Source: JAGOME01 sp039812375 (GTDB lineage Bacteria > Actinomycetota > Actinomycetes > Actinomycetales > Dermatophilaceae). From it: 64,000 nucleotides of DNA. Shown here piece by piece: positions 23,345 through 31,680 of this stretch. The first letter of the stretch is position 1; every line of letters begins with the position of its first letter. The position numbers were made by a program, and so were the translations under genes. The stretch lies in contig JBDIAO010000001.1 of NCBI GenBank assembly GCA_039812375.1, forward strand, positions 1 through 64,000. Direction: 5' to 3'. The notes beneath the pieces are model-generated. The model was not told the origin of the DNA. It saw only the letters and a list, made by a program, of their open reading frames with translations, and ran no database searches.

Positions 23345-24195
23345 TCCCCGCGGCATTCGACTATGTGGCCCCGACCACGCTCGAGGAGGCCCTAGCCGCC
23401 CTCGGCGACGGTGAGGACGTCAAGGTCCTCGCCGGGGGGCAGTCCCTCCTGCCGGTGCTCCGGCTGCGCCTCAACGCCCCGGAGAAGGTCGTCGACCTCG
23501 GCCGGATCGATGCCCTGCGCGGCATCACCGACGACGGCGACGCGATCATCCTGGGCGCGATGACCGCGTACTGCGACATCGTCGGCAACCCGCTCGTCAG
23601 CGAGCACGCAGCCCTGCTCGACTCGGCGGTGGCGACCATCGCCGACCCGCAAATCCGCCACCGGGGCACCATCGGCGGCTCGGCCGTGCATGCGGACCCG
23701 GCCGGTGATATCGCCGCCCCACTACTCGCACTTGGTGCCCAGTTCGTCATCGCCGGCACCGGTGGCACCCGCACCGTGGCGGCTGCGGACTTCTTCGAGG
23801 GCCTGTTCACCACCGCGGTCGGGGAGGACGAGATCCTCACCGCGATTCGGGTGCCCAAGCACACCGGCTGGGGCGGGCACTACGAGAAGTTCGTCCGCAC
23901 CGCCCAGCAGTGGTCGATCGTGGCCGTTGCGGCGACCGTGCGGGTCGAGAACGGCGCCATCGCCCAGGCGAAGATCGGCCTGACGAACATGGGGGCCACC
24001 CCGGTATGCGCTGCCGGCGTTGAGGCCGCCCTCAGCGGGGTCTCCGCGTCTGACGGCACCGCGATTGTCGCGGCGTGCGCTTCGGCTGGTGACGGGACGA
24101 ATCCTCCGAGCGACCTCAACGGTGACGCCGACTACCGACGCCACCTCGCCGGCGTGCTCACCGGCCGGGCCGTGACCGCAGCGGTCGGAGGCTGA
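23341..24195 (+). CDS. coxM: FAD-binding subunit of the molybdenum hydroxylase
   Basis: The product is 284 residues. KVLAGGQSLLPVLRLRL (about 28-44) and TIGGSAVHADPAGD are the two FAD-contacting motifs of CoxM proteins. It begins with GTG at 23341, overlapping the coxL stop (GTGA), and the frame upstream belongs to coxL in another phase, so this start is secure. It completes the S-L-M trimer that hands electrons to quinone or oxygen. Confidence 0.92.
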   Translation: MIPAAFDYVAPTTLEEALAALGDGEDVKVLAGGQSLLPVLRLRLNAPEKVVDLGRIDALRGITDDGDAIILGAMTAYCDIVGNPLVSEHAALLDSAVATIADPQIRHRGTIGGSAVHADPAGDIAAPLLALGAQFVIAGTGGTRTVAAADFFEGLFTTAVGEDEILTAIRVPKHTGWGGHYEKFVRTAQQWSIVAVAATVRVENGAIAQAKIGLTNMGATPVCAAGVEAALSGVSASDGTAIVAACASAGDGTNPPSDLNGDADYRRHLAGVLTGRAVTAAVGG

Positions 24196-24201
24196 TCGGG
24201 C

Positions 24202-24906
24202 GTGGAGCTGACCCACGACTTCACCGTCCCGGCCTCGCTCGAGGAGACCTGGTCGACCTTCATGGACCTCGAGCGGGTCGGGGGGTGTTTCCCCGGCGCC
24301 CAGGTCACCTCGGTCACCGACGAGGGGTTCGCTGGCACAGTGAAGGTCAAGCTCGGCCCGATTGCGTTGCTGTATGCCGGATCCGGGTCCTTCCTCGAGC
24401 GTGACGACGAGGCCCATCGTGCGGTTATCGAGGCCAAAGGCAAGGACAAGCGCGGCAACGGCACGGCCGGCGCGACTGTGACGATCCAGCTGGCGCCCGC
24501 GGGGGACGGCACCCGGGTCGACGTGGCGACGGCGTTGTCGATCACCGGCAAGCCGGCGCAGTTCGGCCGGGGCGTCATGCAGGACGTCTCGGACAAGCTT
24601 CTCCTGCAGTTCGTCACGTGTATCGAGGGTCAGTTCGCTCCGACCGCTGCCACTCCGACCGCTGCCGCTCCAACCGCAGCCACTCCGGCTGCTCCCACTC
24701 CGGAGGCGGCTGGGGCAGCGACTGGTGCCTCCGCACCGGCCGCGACACCGCTGCCCCGCCCGGGACGTGCACCAGAGGCGGACGACTCGATCGACCTCGG
24801 TGCCACTGTGTTGCCGGTGCTCATCAAGAGCTACGCGCCGCACGTCATCGGGGCGCTACTCGCGATCGCCCTCGGCTACCTCCTCGGCAGGCGTCGCCGA
24901 CGCTGA
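24202..24906 (+). CDS. coxG: CoxG-like SRPBCC protein with C-terminal membrane anchor
   Basis: The product is 234 residues. The first 145 residues (ELTHDFTVPASLEETWSTF, then FPGAQVTSV) form an SRPBCC lipid/ligand-binding fold typical of CoxG. Residues 150-190 are a Pro/Ala/Thr linker with PTAAT-type repeats. The end (PHVIGALLAIALGYLLGRRRRR) is one transmembrane helix with a basic stop. CoxG recruits the hydroxylase to the membrane in characterised systems, which fits. GTG start six bases after coxM. Confidence 0.86.
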   Translation: MELTHDFTVPASLEETWSTFMDLERVGGCFPGAQVTSVTDEGFAGTVKVKLGPIALLYAGSGSFLERDDEAHRAVIEAKGKDKRGNGTAGATVTIQLAPAGDGTRVDVATALSITGKPAQFGRGVMQDVSDKLLLQFVTCIEGQFAPTAATPTAAAPTAATPAAPTPEAAGAATGASAPAATPLPRPGRAPEADDSIDLGATVLPVLIKSYAPHVIGALLAIALGYLLGRRRRR

Positions 24907-24916
24907 GCGGCTCCCC

Positions 24917-25044
24917 ATCCGCCACGAGTAGGCGTCTCCACCACGAGTAGGCGTGCCGTGACGCGCCGAGTCGTCACGGACACGCCTACTCGTGGTGCTG
25001 GTCGGCGTGACGCCCCGACGTGCTGGTCGGCGTGCCGCCCCGAC
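24917..25044. repeat. Second cluster of CACGAGTAGGCGTG units plus a 25-bp tandem repeat
   Basis: CACGAGTAGGCGT occurs at about 24921 and 24940, with the inverse ACGCCTACTCGTG near 24981. Then GTGCTGGTCGGCGTGACGCC (unit continuing CCGAC) at 24995 is repeated with one change at 25020. The intervening GCCGAGTCGTCACG at about 24965 is a diverged inverse unit. The array fills the space between coxG and the response regulator, and the hairpin it can form may end coxG transcription. Confidence 0.88.
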
Positions 25045-25094
25045 CTTCACAGGATCGGCACATCCTGCCCGCGCGGGTTTCACCAGCCCGCCTC

Positions 25095-25100
25095 TAGCGT
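25095..25100 (+). promoter_or_regulatory. -10 box for a leaderless response-regulator mRNA
   Basis: TAGCGT is seven bases before the ATG at 25108; there is no ribosome binding site between. Confidence 0.55.
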
Positions 25101-25107
25101 GAATGCC

Positions 25108-25815
25108 ATGATCAGCCCGAGTGCGTCACCGGTCGGCTCGAGCATCCTCGTCGTCGAGGACGAGCCGATCATCAACCAGGCGATTACCGACCGGTTGCGC
25201 GGCGAGGGCTTCACCGTGCACCAGGCCTACGACGGCCCCGGTGCGGTCGCCCAGCACGCCGAGCACGCCCCCGACCTCGTCGTCCTCGACGTCATGCTGC
25301 CCGGCTTCGACGGGCTCGAGGTGTGCCGACGCATCCAGGCCGCCCGCCCCACCCCGGTGCTCATGGTCACCGCGCGCGACGACGAGACTGACCTCCTCGT
25401 CGGCCTCGGGGTCGGCGCCGACGACTACCTGACCAAGCCCTTCTCCATGCGCGAACTCGTCGCCCGGGTGCGTGCCCTGCTACGCCGGGTCGAGCGTGCC
25501 GCGGCCCTGGCGGCATCCCCACAACCGGTGAAGGCCATCGGGGACCTGCGCCTCGACCTGGCCACTCGCCGCGTGAGCATCGCCGGCGAACAGGTGCACC
25601 TGACCCCGCTGGAGTTCGACCTGCTCGCCACCCTCGCCCGCACCCCGGATGTCGTGTGCCCTCGCGAGCAGCTCATGGAGCAGGTGTGGGGCTGGTCCGA
25701 GGCGAGCGGCACCCGGACACTGGACTCACACATCAAGAGCTTGCGCGCCAAGATCGGTGCCGGGGCGATCCGTACCGTCCACGGCGTGGGCTATGCGCTG
25801 CAGGAGCCGTCATGA
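25108..25815 (+). CDS. OmpR/PhoB-type response regulator
   Basis: The product is 235 residues. The receiver domain (12-125) has the acidic pair ED (17-18), phospho-acceptor Asp61 in VVLDVMLP and the conserved Lys in YLTKPFS. The winged-helix effector domain (140-235) has LTPLEFDLLATLA, DSHIKSLRAKIG and RTVHGVGYAL. It overlaps the kinase start by ATGA, so the two are co-translated. ATG 25108 is favoured by the TAGCGT box. Confidence 0.93.
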   Translation: MISPSASPVGSSILVVEDEPIINQAITDRLRGEGFTVHQAYDGPGAVAQHAEHAPDLVVLDVMLPGFDGLEVCRRIQAARPTPVLMVTARDDETDLLVGLGVGADDYLTKPFSMRELVARVRALLRRVERAAALAASPQPVKAIGDLRLDLATRRVSIAGEQVHLTPLEFDLLATLARTPDVVCPREQLMEQVWGWSEASGTRTLDSHIKSLRAKIGAGAIRTVHGVGYALQEPS

Positions 25816-28517
25816 CCCAGAGGCGACCGCTGGACGCCCTCGGTTCGATCAAGGTCAAGCTCGGTGTGCTCGTCGCCGCGAGCATCGTCACCGCAACCGT
25901 CGTGGCCGCCATCGGCACCCGCAACGGTGTCTCCGGGTGGATCAGCGCACCGGTCACCCTCGTCGCTGCCCTGGCCCTGACCCAGTGGCTCGCGCGTGGA
26001 ATGGTCTCCCCGTTGCTGGAGATGACCTCGGCAGCCAGTGCCATGGCCGGCGGCGACTATGGGCAACGCGTCACGGCGACCTCCCAGGACGAAGTCGGCG
26101 AGCTCGCCCGGGCCTTCAACACGATGGCGGGCGATCTCGCCGACGCCGACGCCCAACGCCGGGCCCTCATTGCCACTGTCTCGCATGAGCTGCGCACCCC
26201 GCTCACTGTGCAACGCGCTCTGCTGGAGAACCTCGTTGACGGCGTGATACGACCCGATGACGAGCAGCTGTCCGCCGCACTGGCCCAGTCGCAGCGGCTC
26301 GGCGACCTCGTCGCGGATCTGCTCGACCTGTCTCGGGTCGACACCGGCGTCCGCGACCTGCGCCTGACCCGGGTCGATGTGGCCCGGCTGCTGCGTCGGG
26401 CCATCGCGGAGGCTGAGGTCGCCGGGCGATCAGTGAGCCACCTGCTCAGCGTCGAACCGGAGGATCTGGTCGTACTGGTCGACGAGGCCCGGCTGGCTCA
26501 GCTCGTGGTGAACCTGCTCGACAACGCCAACCGGCACAGTCCGCCGGAGGGGCAGGTCCGGCTCATTGCGCGGGCCGGTGACGCCCCGGGTGACTCCTGG
26601 AGTCTCGAGGTCGTCGACGAGGGCCCGGGTATCCCGGCCGACCGGGTCGATGCCGTCTTCCGCCGGTTCGGTGGCGGCGACGACTCCGCAGGAGGGACCG
26701 GTCTGGGTTTGGCCATCGCACAGTGGGTCGCCCAGCTGCACGGTGGCCGCATCCAGGTTGTCCCTACGCCACCTGGTCAGCGGGGGGCGCACCTCAGGGT
26801 CGACCTGCCGGTCGAGCCCGCGAGCCGGGCTACCACGCTCTCGATCTCCATGACGTCCACGACCGCTCTGATGTCCGCGCCGCTCCTGGCATCCGCGCCC
26901 TCCTCGAAGGAGAACATGACCGCCACGACCGCGCCCCCGCCCACCCACCCGCCCGTGAGCGGACCGCTCCATCGCGCATCCGCGCCGGCGCAGCCAGGCA
27001 CAGCGATCGCGATGGTTGGTCGCGCCCAGGGGAGCTTCGTCGACGCGATGTTCGGGCCCGTGTGGCCCGAGAACGACTCGCGGCCACGCCCCAGGCTGGT
27101 CCTCGGCGCCCTCGGAATCGGTGCCCTCGCCGCAGTCGTCGTCCCCTACCGCAGTGTCGGAGTGGGTATGTTCGTCATGCTGCTCGCTGCGGCCGCCGTC
27201 ATCCACGCACCGGTCCGGCGGCGTCGTAGCACGTGGTTCCTCACCTGCCTGGCGGTCTGCGTGGCGCTGGCCTCACTCGTCGTGCTGCGCGCCGACGTGA
27301 CCCTGGGTTTCCTCGGTGTCCTCACCGCCGCGGTCCTTACGGCGAGCAATCTTGTGTCCGCTCGTTCTGTCACCGCCGTGGCGCTGGCCCCGGCATGCTG
27401 GACGGCGGCCGGTGTGCGCGGGCTGCCGCTGCTCGCTCGCACCCTGGCCGCCGCTCGCAGGCTGTCCGGAATCTACCCGGTGTTGCGCACCGCAGGCATC
27501 TCCCTCGTCGCGCTCGTCCTGTTCGGTGGACTCTTCGCCTCGGGTGACGCCATCTTCGGCTCCTGGGTCTCCGCGCTCATCCCTGACCTGGGGTGGAGCG
27601 AGCTCATCGTGCGCTCCTTTACCGGGTTCGTCGTCGCCGGGATCACCCTGACCGGGGCCTATCTCGCGCTCAACCCACCCCGCATCGGTGACCTCTCCGT
27701 GCCGCTCGGGAGCCCGCTGCGCCGACGCTACGAGTGGCTTACGCCCCTGCTCGTCGTCAGTAGCGTCTTCCTGCTCTTCCACATCGCCCAGGCCACCGCC
27801 ATGTGGGGCGGGCACGACTACGTGCAGCGCACCGCCGGGCTGACCTACGCGCAGTACGTCCACCAGGGTTTCGGGCAGCTCACCGTGGCGACCCTGCTCA
27901 CCCTGCTCGCCGTCGGGCTCGCGATCCGCGCTGCGGCGGGAGCCTCGTCCAAGGACACGTCAGCACTGCGGGCGGCGGTTACCCTCCAAGGGGTGCTTAC
28001 GCTCGGAGTCGTCGCCTCGGCGCTGTTCCGGATGGCCGCCTACCAGGAGGCTTACGGCTATTCGACCATGCGCGTCTTCGTCGACGGCTTCGAGGCCTGG
28101 CTCGGGCTACTCGTCGTCCTCGCCGTCCTCGCCGCGTGGTTGCCGCGCAGTCGCGCCTGGAGTGCCCGATCAGCCCTGATGAGCGGCGCACTGCTCGTGC
28201 TGGCCTACGGGATGATGAACCCGGCCGCCTGGGTGGCGAACCAGAACATCGACCGCTTCGAGGCCGGCCGTCCGCTCGACGGGGCTTACCTCTCCGCGCT
28301 CGGGCCGGATGCCGATCACGTCATCGCGCAGCGCCTGGCCCCCACCGACGCTCGTTGCATCCTCGGCGCCAGCTCGACACCGGTCATCGAGGACCCGTTG
28401 GCGTGGAATCTCGGACGCGCCCGCGCTATCGATGCCCGCCGCACACTGGTCGTCGAGACCTACCGAGAGGTGCCGGCCAACTGCGAAAGGATCATGCACA
28501 GCGAGCACGTGCCCTGA
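25812..28517 (+). CDS. Sensor histidine kinase in frame with a DUF4153/DUF4173 membrane domain
   Basis: One open frame of 901 residues. Residues 1-70 hold two membrane helices, then HAMP (about 55-110), HisKA with SHELRTPLT (His125), and HATPase (LLDNANRHS, DEGPGIPADR, GGTGLGLAIA), ending near residue 335. After a 35-residue Ser/Thr/Ala linker comes a large multi-helix domain (about 430-840) with RVFVDGFEAWLGLL and NPAAWVANQNIDRFEAG, typical of DUF4153/DUF4173 proteins. These are normally two genes. An ATG at 26916 with AAGGAGA just before could start the second protein on its own, so the frame may give a fusion, a separate product, or both. Confidence 0.82.
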   Translation: MTQRRPLDALGSIKVKLGVLVAASIVTATVVAAIGTRNGVSGWISAPVTLVAALALTQWLARGMVSPLLEMTSAASAMAGGDYGQRVTATSQDEVGELARAFNTMAGDLADADAQRRALIATVSHELRTPLTVQRALLENLVDGVIRPDDEQLSAALAQSQRLGDLVADLLDLSRVDTGVRDLRLTRVDVARLLRRAIAEAEVAGRSVSHLLSVEPEDLVVLVDEARLAQLVVNLLDNANRHSPPEGQVRLIARAGDAPGDSWSLEVVDEGPGIPADRVDAVFRRFGGGDDSAGGTGLGLAIAQWVAQLHGGRIQVVPTPPGQRGAHLRVDLPVEPASRATTLSISMTSTTALMSAPLLASAPSSKENMTATTAPPPTHPPVSGPLHRASAPAQPGTAIAMVGRAQGSFVDAMFGPVWPENDSRPRPRLVLGALGIGALAAVVVPYRSVGVGMFVMLLAAAAVIHAPVRRRRSTWFLTCLAVCVALASLVVLRADVTLGFLGVLTAAVLTASNLVSARSVTAVALAPACWTAAGVRGLPLLARTLAAARRLSGIYPVLRTAGISLVALVLFGGLFASGDAIFGSWVSALIPDLGWSELIVRSFTGFVVAGITLTGAYLALNPPRIGDLSVPLGSPLRRRYEWLTPLLVVSSVFLLFHIAQATAMWGGHDYVQRTAGLTYAQYVHQGFGQLTVATLLTLLAVGLAIRAAAGASSKDTSALRAAVTLQGVLTLGVVASALFRMAAYQEAYGYSTMRVFVDGFEAWLGLLVVLAVLAAWLPRSRAWSARSALMSGALLVLAYGMMNPAAWVANQNIDRFEAGRPLDGAYLSALGPDADHVIAQRLAPTDARCILGASSTPVIEDPLAWNLGRARAIDARRTLVVETYREVPANCERIMHSEHVP
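26906..26918 (+). promoter_or_regulatory. Internal ribosome binding site and ATG inside the kinase-DUF4173 frame
   Basis: GAAGGAGAAC followed by ATG at 26916 lies in the linker between the two domains and is a better initiation site than most in the window. A product from here would be 533 residues and equal a stand-alone DUF4173 protein. Confidence 0.6.
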
Positions 28518-28536
28518 CACGGCATACTGCCTGCCC

Positions 28537-28977
28537 ATGAAGGCCGTCGTCGTGCTCAACGGACCCAACCTCAACCTGCTCGGTGAGCGAGAGCCGGAGA
28601 TCTATGGCGCCGCCACCCTCGCCGACGTCGAGGCGTTGAGCATCGCGGCGTGCCAGCGGCACGCGTTGGCACTGGACTTCCGGCAGAGCAACCATGAGGG
28701 CGTCCTCATCGACTGGGTCCAGGAGGTGCGCCATCGGGCGCACGGTCTCGTCGTCAACGCTGGTGGCTACACGCACACGAGCATCGCCCTGCGGGACGCG
28801 CTCGCAGCCGTCACCCGACCCAAGGTCGAGGTGCACATCAGCGACATCGCCGCACGCGAAGAGTTCCGGCGCTTCTCGTATCTCACCGACGTGTGCGATC
28901 ACCACGTCATCGGCCTCGGGGTTGCTGGATACGCCATGGCCATCGACTGGCTGGCCGCGCAACCGCTCACTCGGTGA
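28537..28977 (+). CDS. aroQ: 3-dehydroquinate dehydratase, type II
   Basis: The product is 146 residues, the usual size. VLNGPNLNLLGEREPEIYG carries the catalytic Arg and Tyr of the flexible lid; NHEGVLIDW, VNAGGYTHTSIALRDAL and VEVHISDI are the substrate-site motifs. It catalyses the third step of the shikimate pathway. No other aro gene is nearby. ATG 28537 has CATACT eight bases before it, suggesting a short or absent leader. The last four codons lie in a 20-bp tandem repeat. Confidence 0.95.
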   Translation: MKAVVVLNGPNLNLLGEREPEIYGAATLADVEALSIAACQRHALALDFRQSNHEGVLIDWVQEVRHRAHGLVVNAGGYTHTSIALRDALAAVTRPKVEVHISDIAAREEFRRFSYLTDVCDHHVIGLGVAGYAMAIDWLAAQPLTR

Positions 28978-29040
28978 TCGGCCCACTCACTCGGTGATCG
29001 GCCCACTCACTCGGTGATCGCCCGCTCACTCCGCGATCGC
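28966..29040. repeat. 20-bp tandem repeats overlapping the aroQ stop
   Basis: CTCACTCGGTGATCGGCCCA at 28966 and 28986, then CTCACTCGGTGATCGCCCGC at 29006, and a partial diverged copy at 29026. The aroQ stop TGA is inside the first copy. A shorter repeat GCCCGCTCGTCG follows at about 29056. Convergent genes flank it. Confidence 0.95.
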
Positions 29041-29108
29041 ACCGGCGCACCCGGGCCCGCTCGTCGCGCCCGCTCGTCGTGCCGGCGCCGTCGTGCCGGG
29101 ACAGGCGC

Positions 29109-29909
29109 TCAGGGGCAGACCCGCCCGCGCAGCCAGGCGATGTCCGCCGATTGACCCTCGATGCCGCCCGGGGTCTCGACCACCACCGGGGCTCCCGCGG
29201 ACCGGATGAGCTCGACGAGGCCCTCGGGGTCGACCAACCCGGCGCCCAGGTTCGCGTGCCGGTCCGCGCCGGAGCCGAAGGGGTCCCGGCTGTCGTTGGC
29301 GTGCACGAGGTCGATCCGGCCGGTGACCGCCCGGACCCGGTCGACGACATCGGTCAGGTCGAGCCCGGCGGCATGGGCGTGGCAGGTGTCGAGGCAGAAG
29401 CCGACGTTCGTGGTGCCCGAGGCCGAGCCGATCGCCTCCCACAACCGGGCAATCGCCTCGAGATGGCGGGCCATCGCGTTGTCGCCACCGGCGGTGTTCT
29501 CGATGAGCAGCGGCACGGACAGGTCCAGGCCGTCGACGCACTTGCGCCAGTTATCGAACCCGATCGACGGATCCTCGCCTCTGCCCAGATGGCCCCCGTG
29601 GACGACGAGCCCGCGCGCGCCGATCTGCGCGGCCGCGTCAAGATGCTGTTGAAGGAGCTTTCGGCCGGGGATCCGGATCCGGTTGTTCGTCGAGGCGACG
29701 TTGATCGGGAACGGCGCATGGACATAGAGGTCGATACCGGCCGCGGCGGCATCTGCGGCCAGCGCGGCCGGACCGCCGGCATACTCCACGACCGGCCCGC
29801 GGTAGCTCTGCGGCTCGCCCAGGGAGATCTGCACCAGTTCCGCCCCCAGGGCGTGCGCCTGGGTGATCGGATCGCTGGCGTCCACGTGCCCACCGATGCG
29901 TATGGTCAT
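29109..29909 (-). CDS. nfo: Endonuclease IV (AP endonuclease family 2)
   Basis: The product is 266 residues. Zinc-ligand motifs are in place: VHAPFPIN, VVHGGHLG, LIENTAGGDN, CLDTCHAHAAG, and DLVHANDSRDPFGSGADRH with HANLG. Such enzymes cut DNA at abasic sites. MTIRIGGHVDAS is taken as the start because it matches the first strand of the TIM barrel; an ATG four codons upstream is possible. It is convergent with aroQ and divergent from the SDR gene. Confidence 0.92.
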   Translation of the reverse strand: MTIRIGGHVDASDPITQAHALGAELVQISLGEPQSYRGPVVEYAGGPAALAADAAAAGIDLYVHAPFPINVASTNNRIRIPGRKLLQQHLDAAAQIGARGLVVHGGHLGRGEDPSIGFDNWRKCVDGLDLSVPLLIENTAGGDNAMARHLEAIARLWEAIGSASGTTNVGFCLDTCHAHAAGLDLTDVVDRVRAVTGRIDLVHANDSRDPFGSGADRHANLGAGLVDPEGLVELIRSAGAPVVVETPGGIEGQSADIAWLRGRVCP

Positions 29910-29989
29910 GGCAACACCCACATGACGGACACCGTATGCCGCGACGTGGACCGCTCACCGAGGCGGGGTGCGCTGGCAGACTGGCCGCT

Positions 29990-30751
29990 ATGGAGATTGC
30001 GAACACCTCAGCCATCGTCACCGGCGGCGCCTCCGGTCTCGGTGCAGCGACGGCGCGAGCCCTGGCAGCGGCCGGAGCCCACGTCTACGCGCTCGACCTG
30101 CCCGGGGCGGTCGAGAACGCCGCGGTCGTGGAGCAGGTCAGCTACCTCGCCACCGACGTCACCGACGAGGAGCAGGTTCGGGCGGCGGTAGCCCAGGCAG
30201 CTGGCGACGCAGCGAACCCACTGCGGATCGTCGTCAACTGCGCCGGGATCGGCCCCAGTGCGCGGATCGTGGGGCGCAAGGGGGTCCACGACCTCGCGCT
30301 GTATCGCACGGTCCTTGAGATCAACCTCGTCGGCACCTTCCTGGTCCTTGCCGTCACCGCGGAGGCCATCGCCGCGACACCACCCGGGGAGTTTGGCCAG
30401 CGTGGGGTCATCATCAACACCGCGAGCATCGCTGCGTTCGACGGCCAGGTGGGGCAGGCGGCATACAGCTCCTCCAAGGGAGGCATCGTCGGGCTCACCC
30501 TGCCTGCCGCTCGCGACCTCGCGCAGTACGGCATCCGGGTGATGACGATCGCACCGGGCATCGTCGAAACCCCCATGCTTGCCACCGTCTCCGACGATTT
30601 CCGTGCCGGCCTCGCCGCAGGGGTGCCCTTCCCGCAGCGACTTGCCCGACCCGAGGAGTACGCCCAGCTGGCACTGGCGATCATCGGCCATGACTACCTC
30701 AACGGTGAGACGATCCGGATGGACGGTGCCTTGCGGATGGCACCGCGCTGA
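29990..30751 (+). CDS. Short-chain dehydrogenase, 3-hydroxyacyl-CoA dehydrogenase type
   Basis: The product is 253 residues, classic SDR size. TGGASGLG (11-18) binds NAD(P), NCAGIG follows the fourth strand, and the catalytic residues are the Ser in NTASIAAFDG and Tyr159/Lys163 in YSSSK. The sequence, with GRKGVHDLALYRTVLEINLVGTF and ETPMLATVSDDF, resembles type-2 3-hydroxyacyl-CoA dehydrogenases (HSD17B10-like) used in beta-oxidation; the nearby acyl-CoA synthetase and HadAB fit lipid metabolism. CAGACT seven bases before the ATG is a weak leaderless -10. Confidence 0.87.
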   Translation: MEIANTSAIVTGGASGLGAATARALAAAGAHVYALDLPGAVENAAVVEQVSYLATDVTDEEQVRAAVAQAAGDAANPLRIVVNCAGIGPSARIVGRKGVHDLALYRTVLEINLVGTFLVLAVTAEAIAATPPGEFGQRGVIINTASIAAFDGQVGQAAYSSSKGGIVGLTLPAARDLAQYGIRVMTIAPGIVETPMLATVSDDFRAGLAAGVPFPQRLARPEEYAQLALAIIGHDYLNGETIRMDGALRMAPR

Positions 30752-30765
30752 CTCCGGCGCCCGTC

Positions 30766-31680
30766 ATGTCGTGGTCACTGCACCTGCCCTCCTATGCCGC
30801 ATGGTCGGTCCACGTCGTCGACCTCGGTAGCGGCACCGTGCTCGCGGCCCACGACGAGAACCAGCTCGTGCCCACCTCGAGCGTGGCGACGGTGTTCGTC
30901 CTGGCCGAGTTCGCCAGTCGGCTGCGGGAGGGCACCCTCGATCCCGGCGAACTCCTCGACCGGCGCAGCGTTGCGCAGGTCTCGGGCTCTGGTCTGTGGC
31001 AGCACTTGGCCAGCGACCGGTTGCCCGTGGAGGACGCTGCACTCCTGGTCGCCGCAGTGAGTGACAACTGGGCGACAAACGCCCTGCTCGCCCTGCTCGG
31101 CCTCGAGCAGGTCCGGGTGCTGGCCCGTCAGTGGGCGCCGGGAGGCTCGGACCTCCTCGACGTCGTCCGGTGCCCCCGCACACCGAGCGACCCGCCGCAC
31201 GTGAGCGTCGGCTGTGCGGCGGACTACACCGCGGTTCTCGCCAGGCTGTGGGGGGAGCACGGTACGGATGGATCGGTGGGACAACAGGTGCTGCGCTGGC
31301 TCTCCGCCGGAGTCGACCAGTCTCTGGTCGGCGCAGCGTTTGAGCAGGACCCGCTCGCGCACGCGGTGCAGCGACATGGACCCCTCGTCATCGGCAAGAC
31401 GGGGTTCGACACCGGGGTGCGCGCCGATGTCGGGGTCGTCGCCGACGCCGAAACCCAGATCGCGTATGCCGCCCTCGCCGCGTGGGATGAACCCGCGGCC
31501 GGCGCTGGTCCGGCTGGTCCGGCTGGACCTGGGCGCCCCGGATGGAGTGGCGATGGAACCGGCCGAGGTGAGGTCCTGGCTGCCCTGCGTCGGATTGGCG
31601 GGCACATCCAAGACCACTTCGGTGCAGCGCATGCCGGGGACGCGCACGGAACCTGGCTTCGGCCGCGGGGCAGTCCGTGA
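30766..31680 (+). CDS. Class A beta-lactamase-fold protein lacking the SxxK lysine
   Basis: The product is 304 residues without a signal peptide. The fold is indicated by VVDLGSGTVLAAHDENQLVPT, the SDN loop (99-101 in AVSDNWATNALL) and KTG at 211-213 (VIGKTGFDTG). The position of the nucleophile motif reads S39-V-A-T42: a Thr replaces the Lys that activates the serine. The protein is also cytosolic by sequence. A hydrolase role is therefore doubtful; it may bind ligand only. A PAGPAGPG repeat lies near residue 250. Its stop overlaps the next gene by GTGA. Confidence 0.75.
   Translation: MSWSLHLPSYAAWSVHVVDLGSGTVLAAHDENQLVPTSSVATVFVLAEFASRLREGTLDPGELLDRRSVAQVSGSGLWQHLASDRLPVEDAALLVAAVSDNWATNALLALLGLEQVRVLARQWAPGGSDLLDVVRCPRTPSDPPHVSVGCAADYTAVLARLWGEHGTDGSVGQQVLRWLSAGVDQSLVGAAFEQDPLAHAVQRHGPLVIGKTGFDTGVRADVGVVADAETQIAYAALAAWDEPAAGAGPAGPAGPGRPGWSGDGTGRGEVLAALRRIGGHIQDHFGAAHAGDAHGTWLRPRGSP

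Noticed and set aside
30766..31680. Functional antibiotic-resistance beta-lactamase
   Set aside because: No signal peptide and no SxxK lysine.
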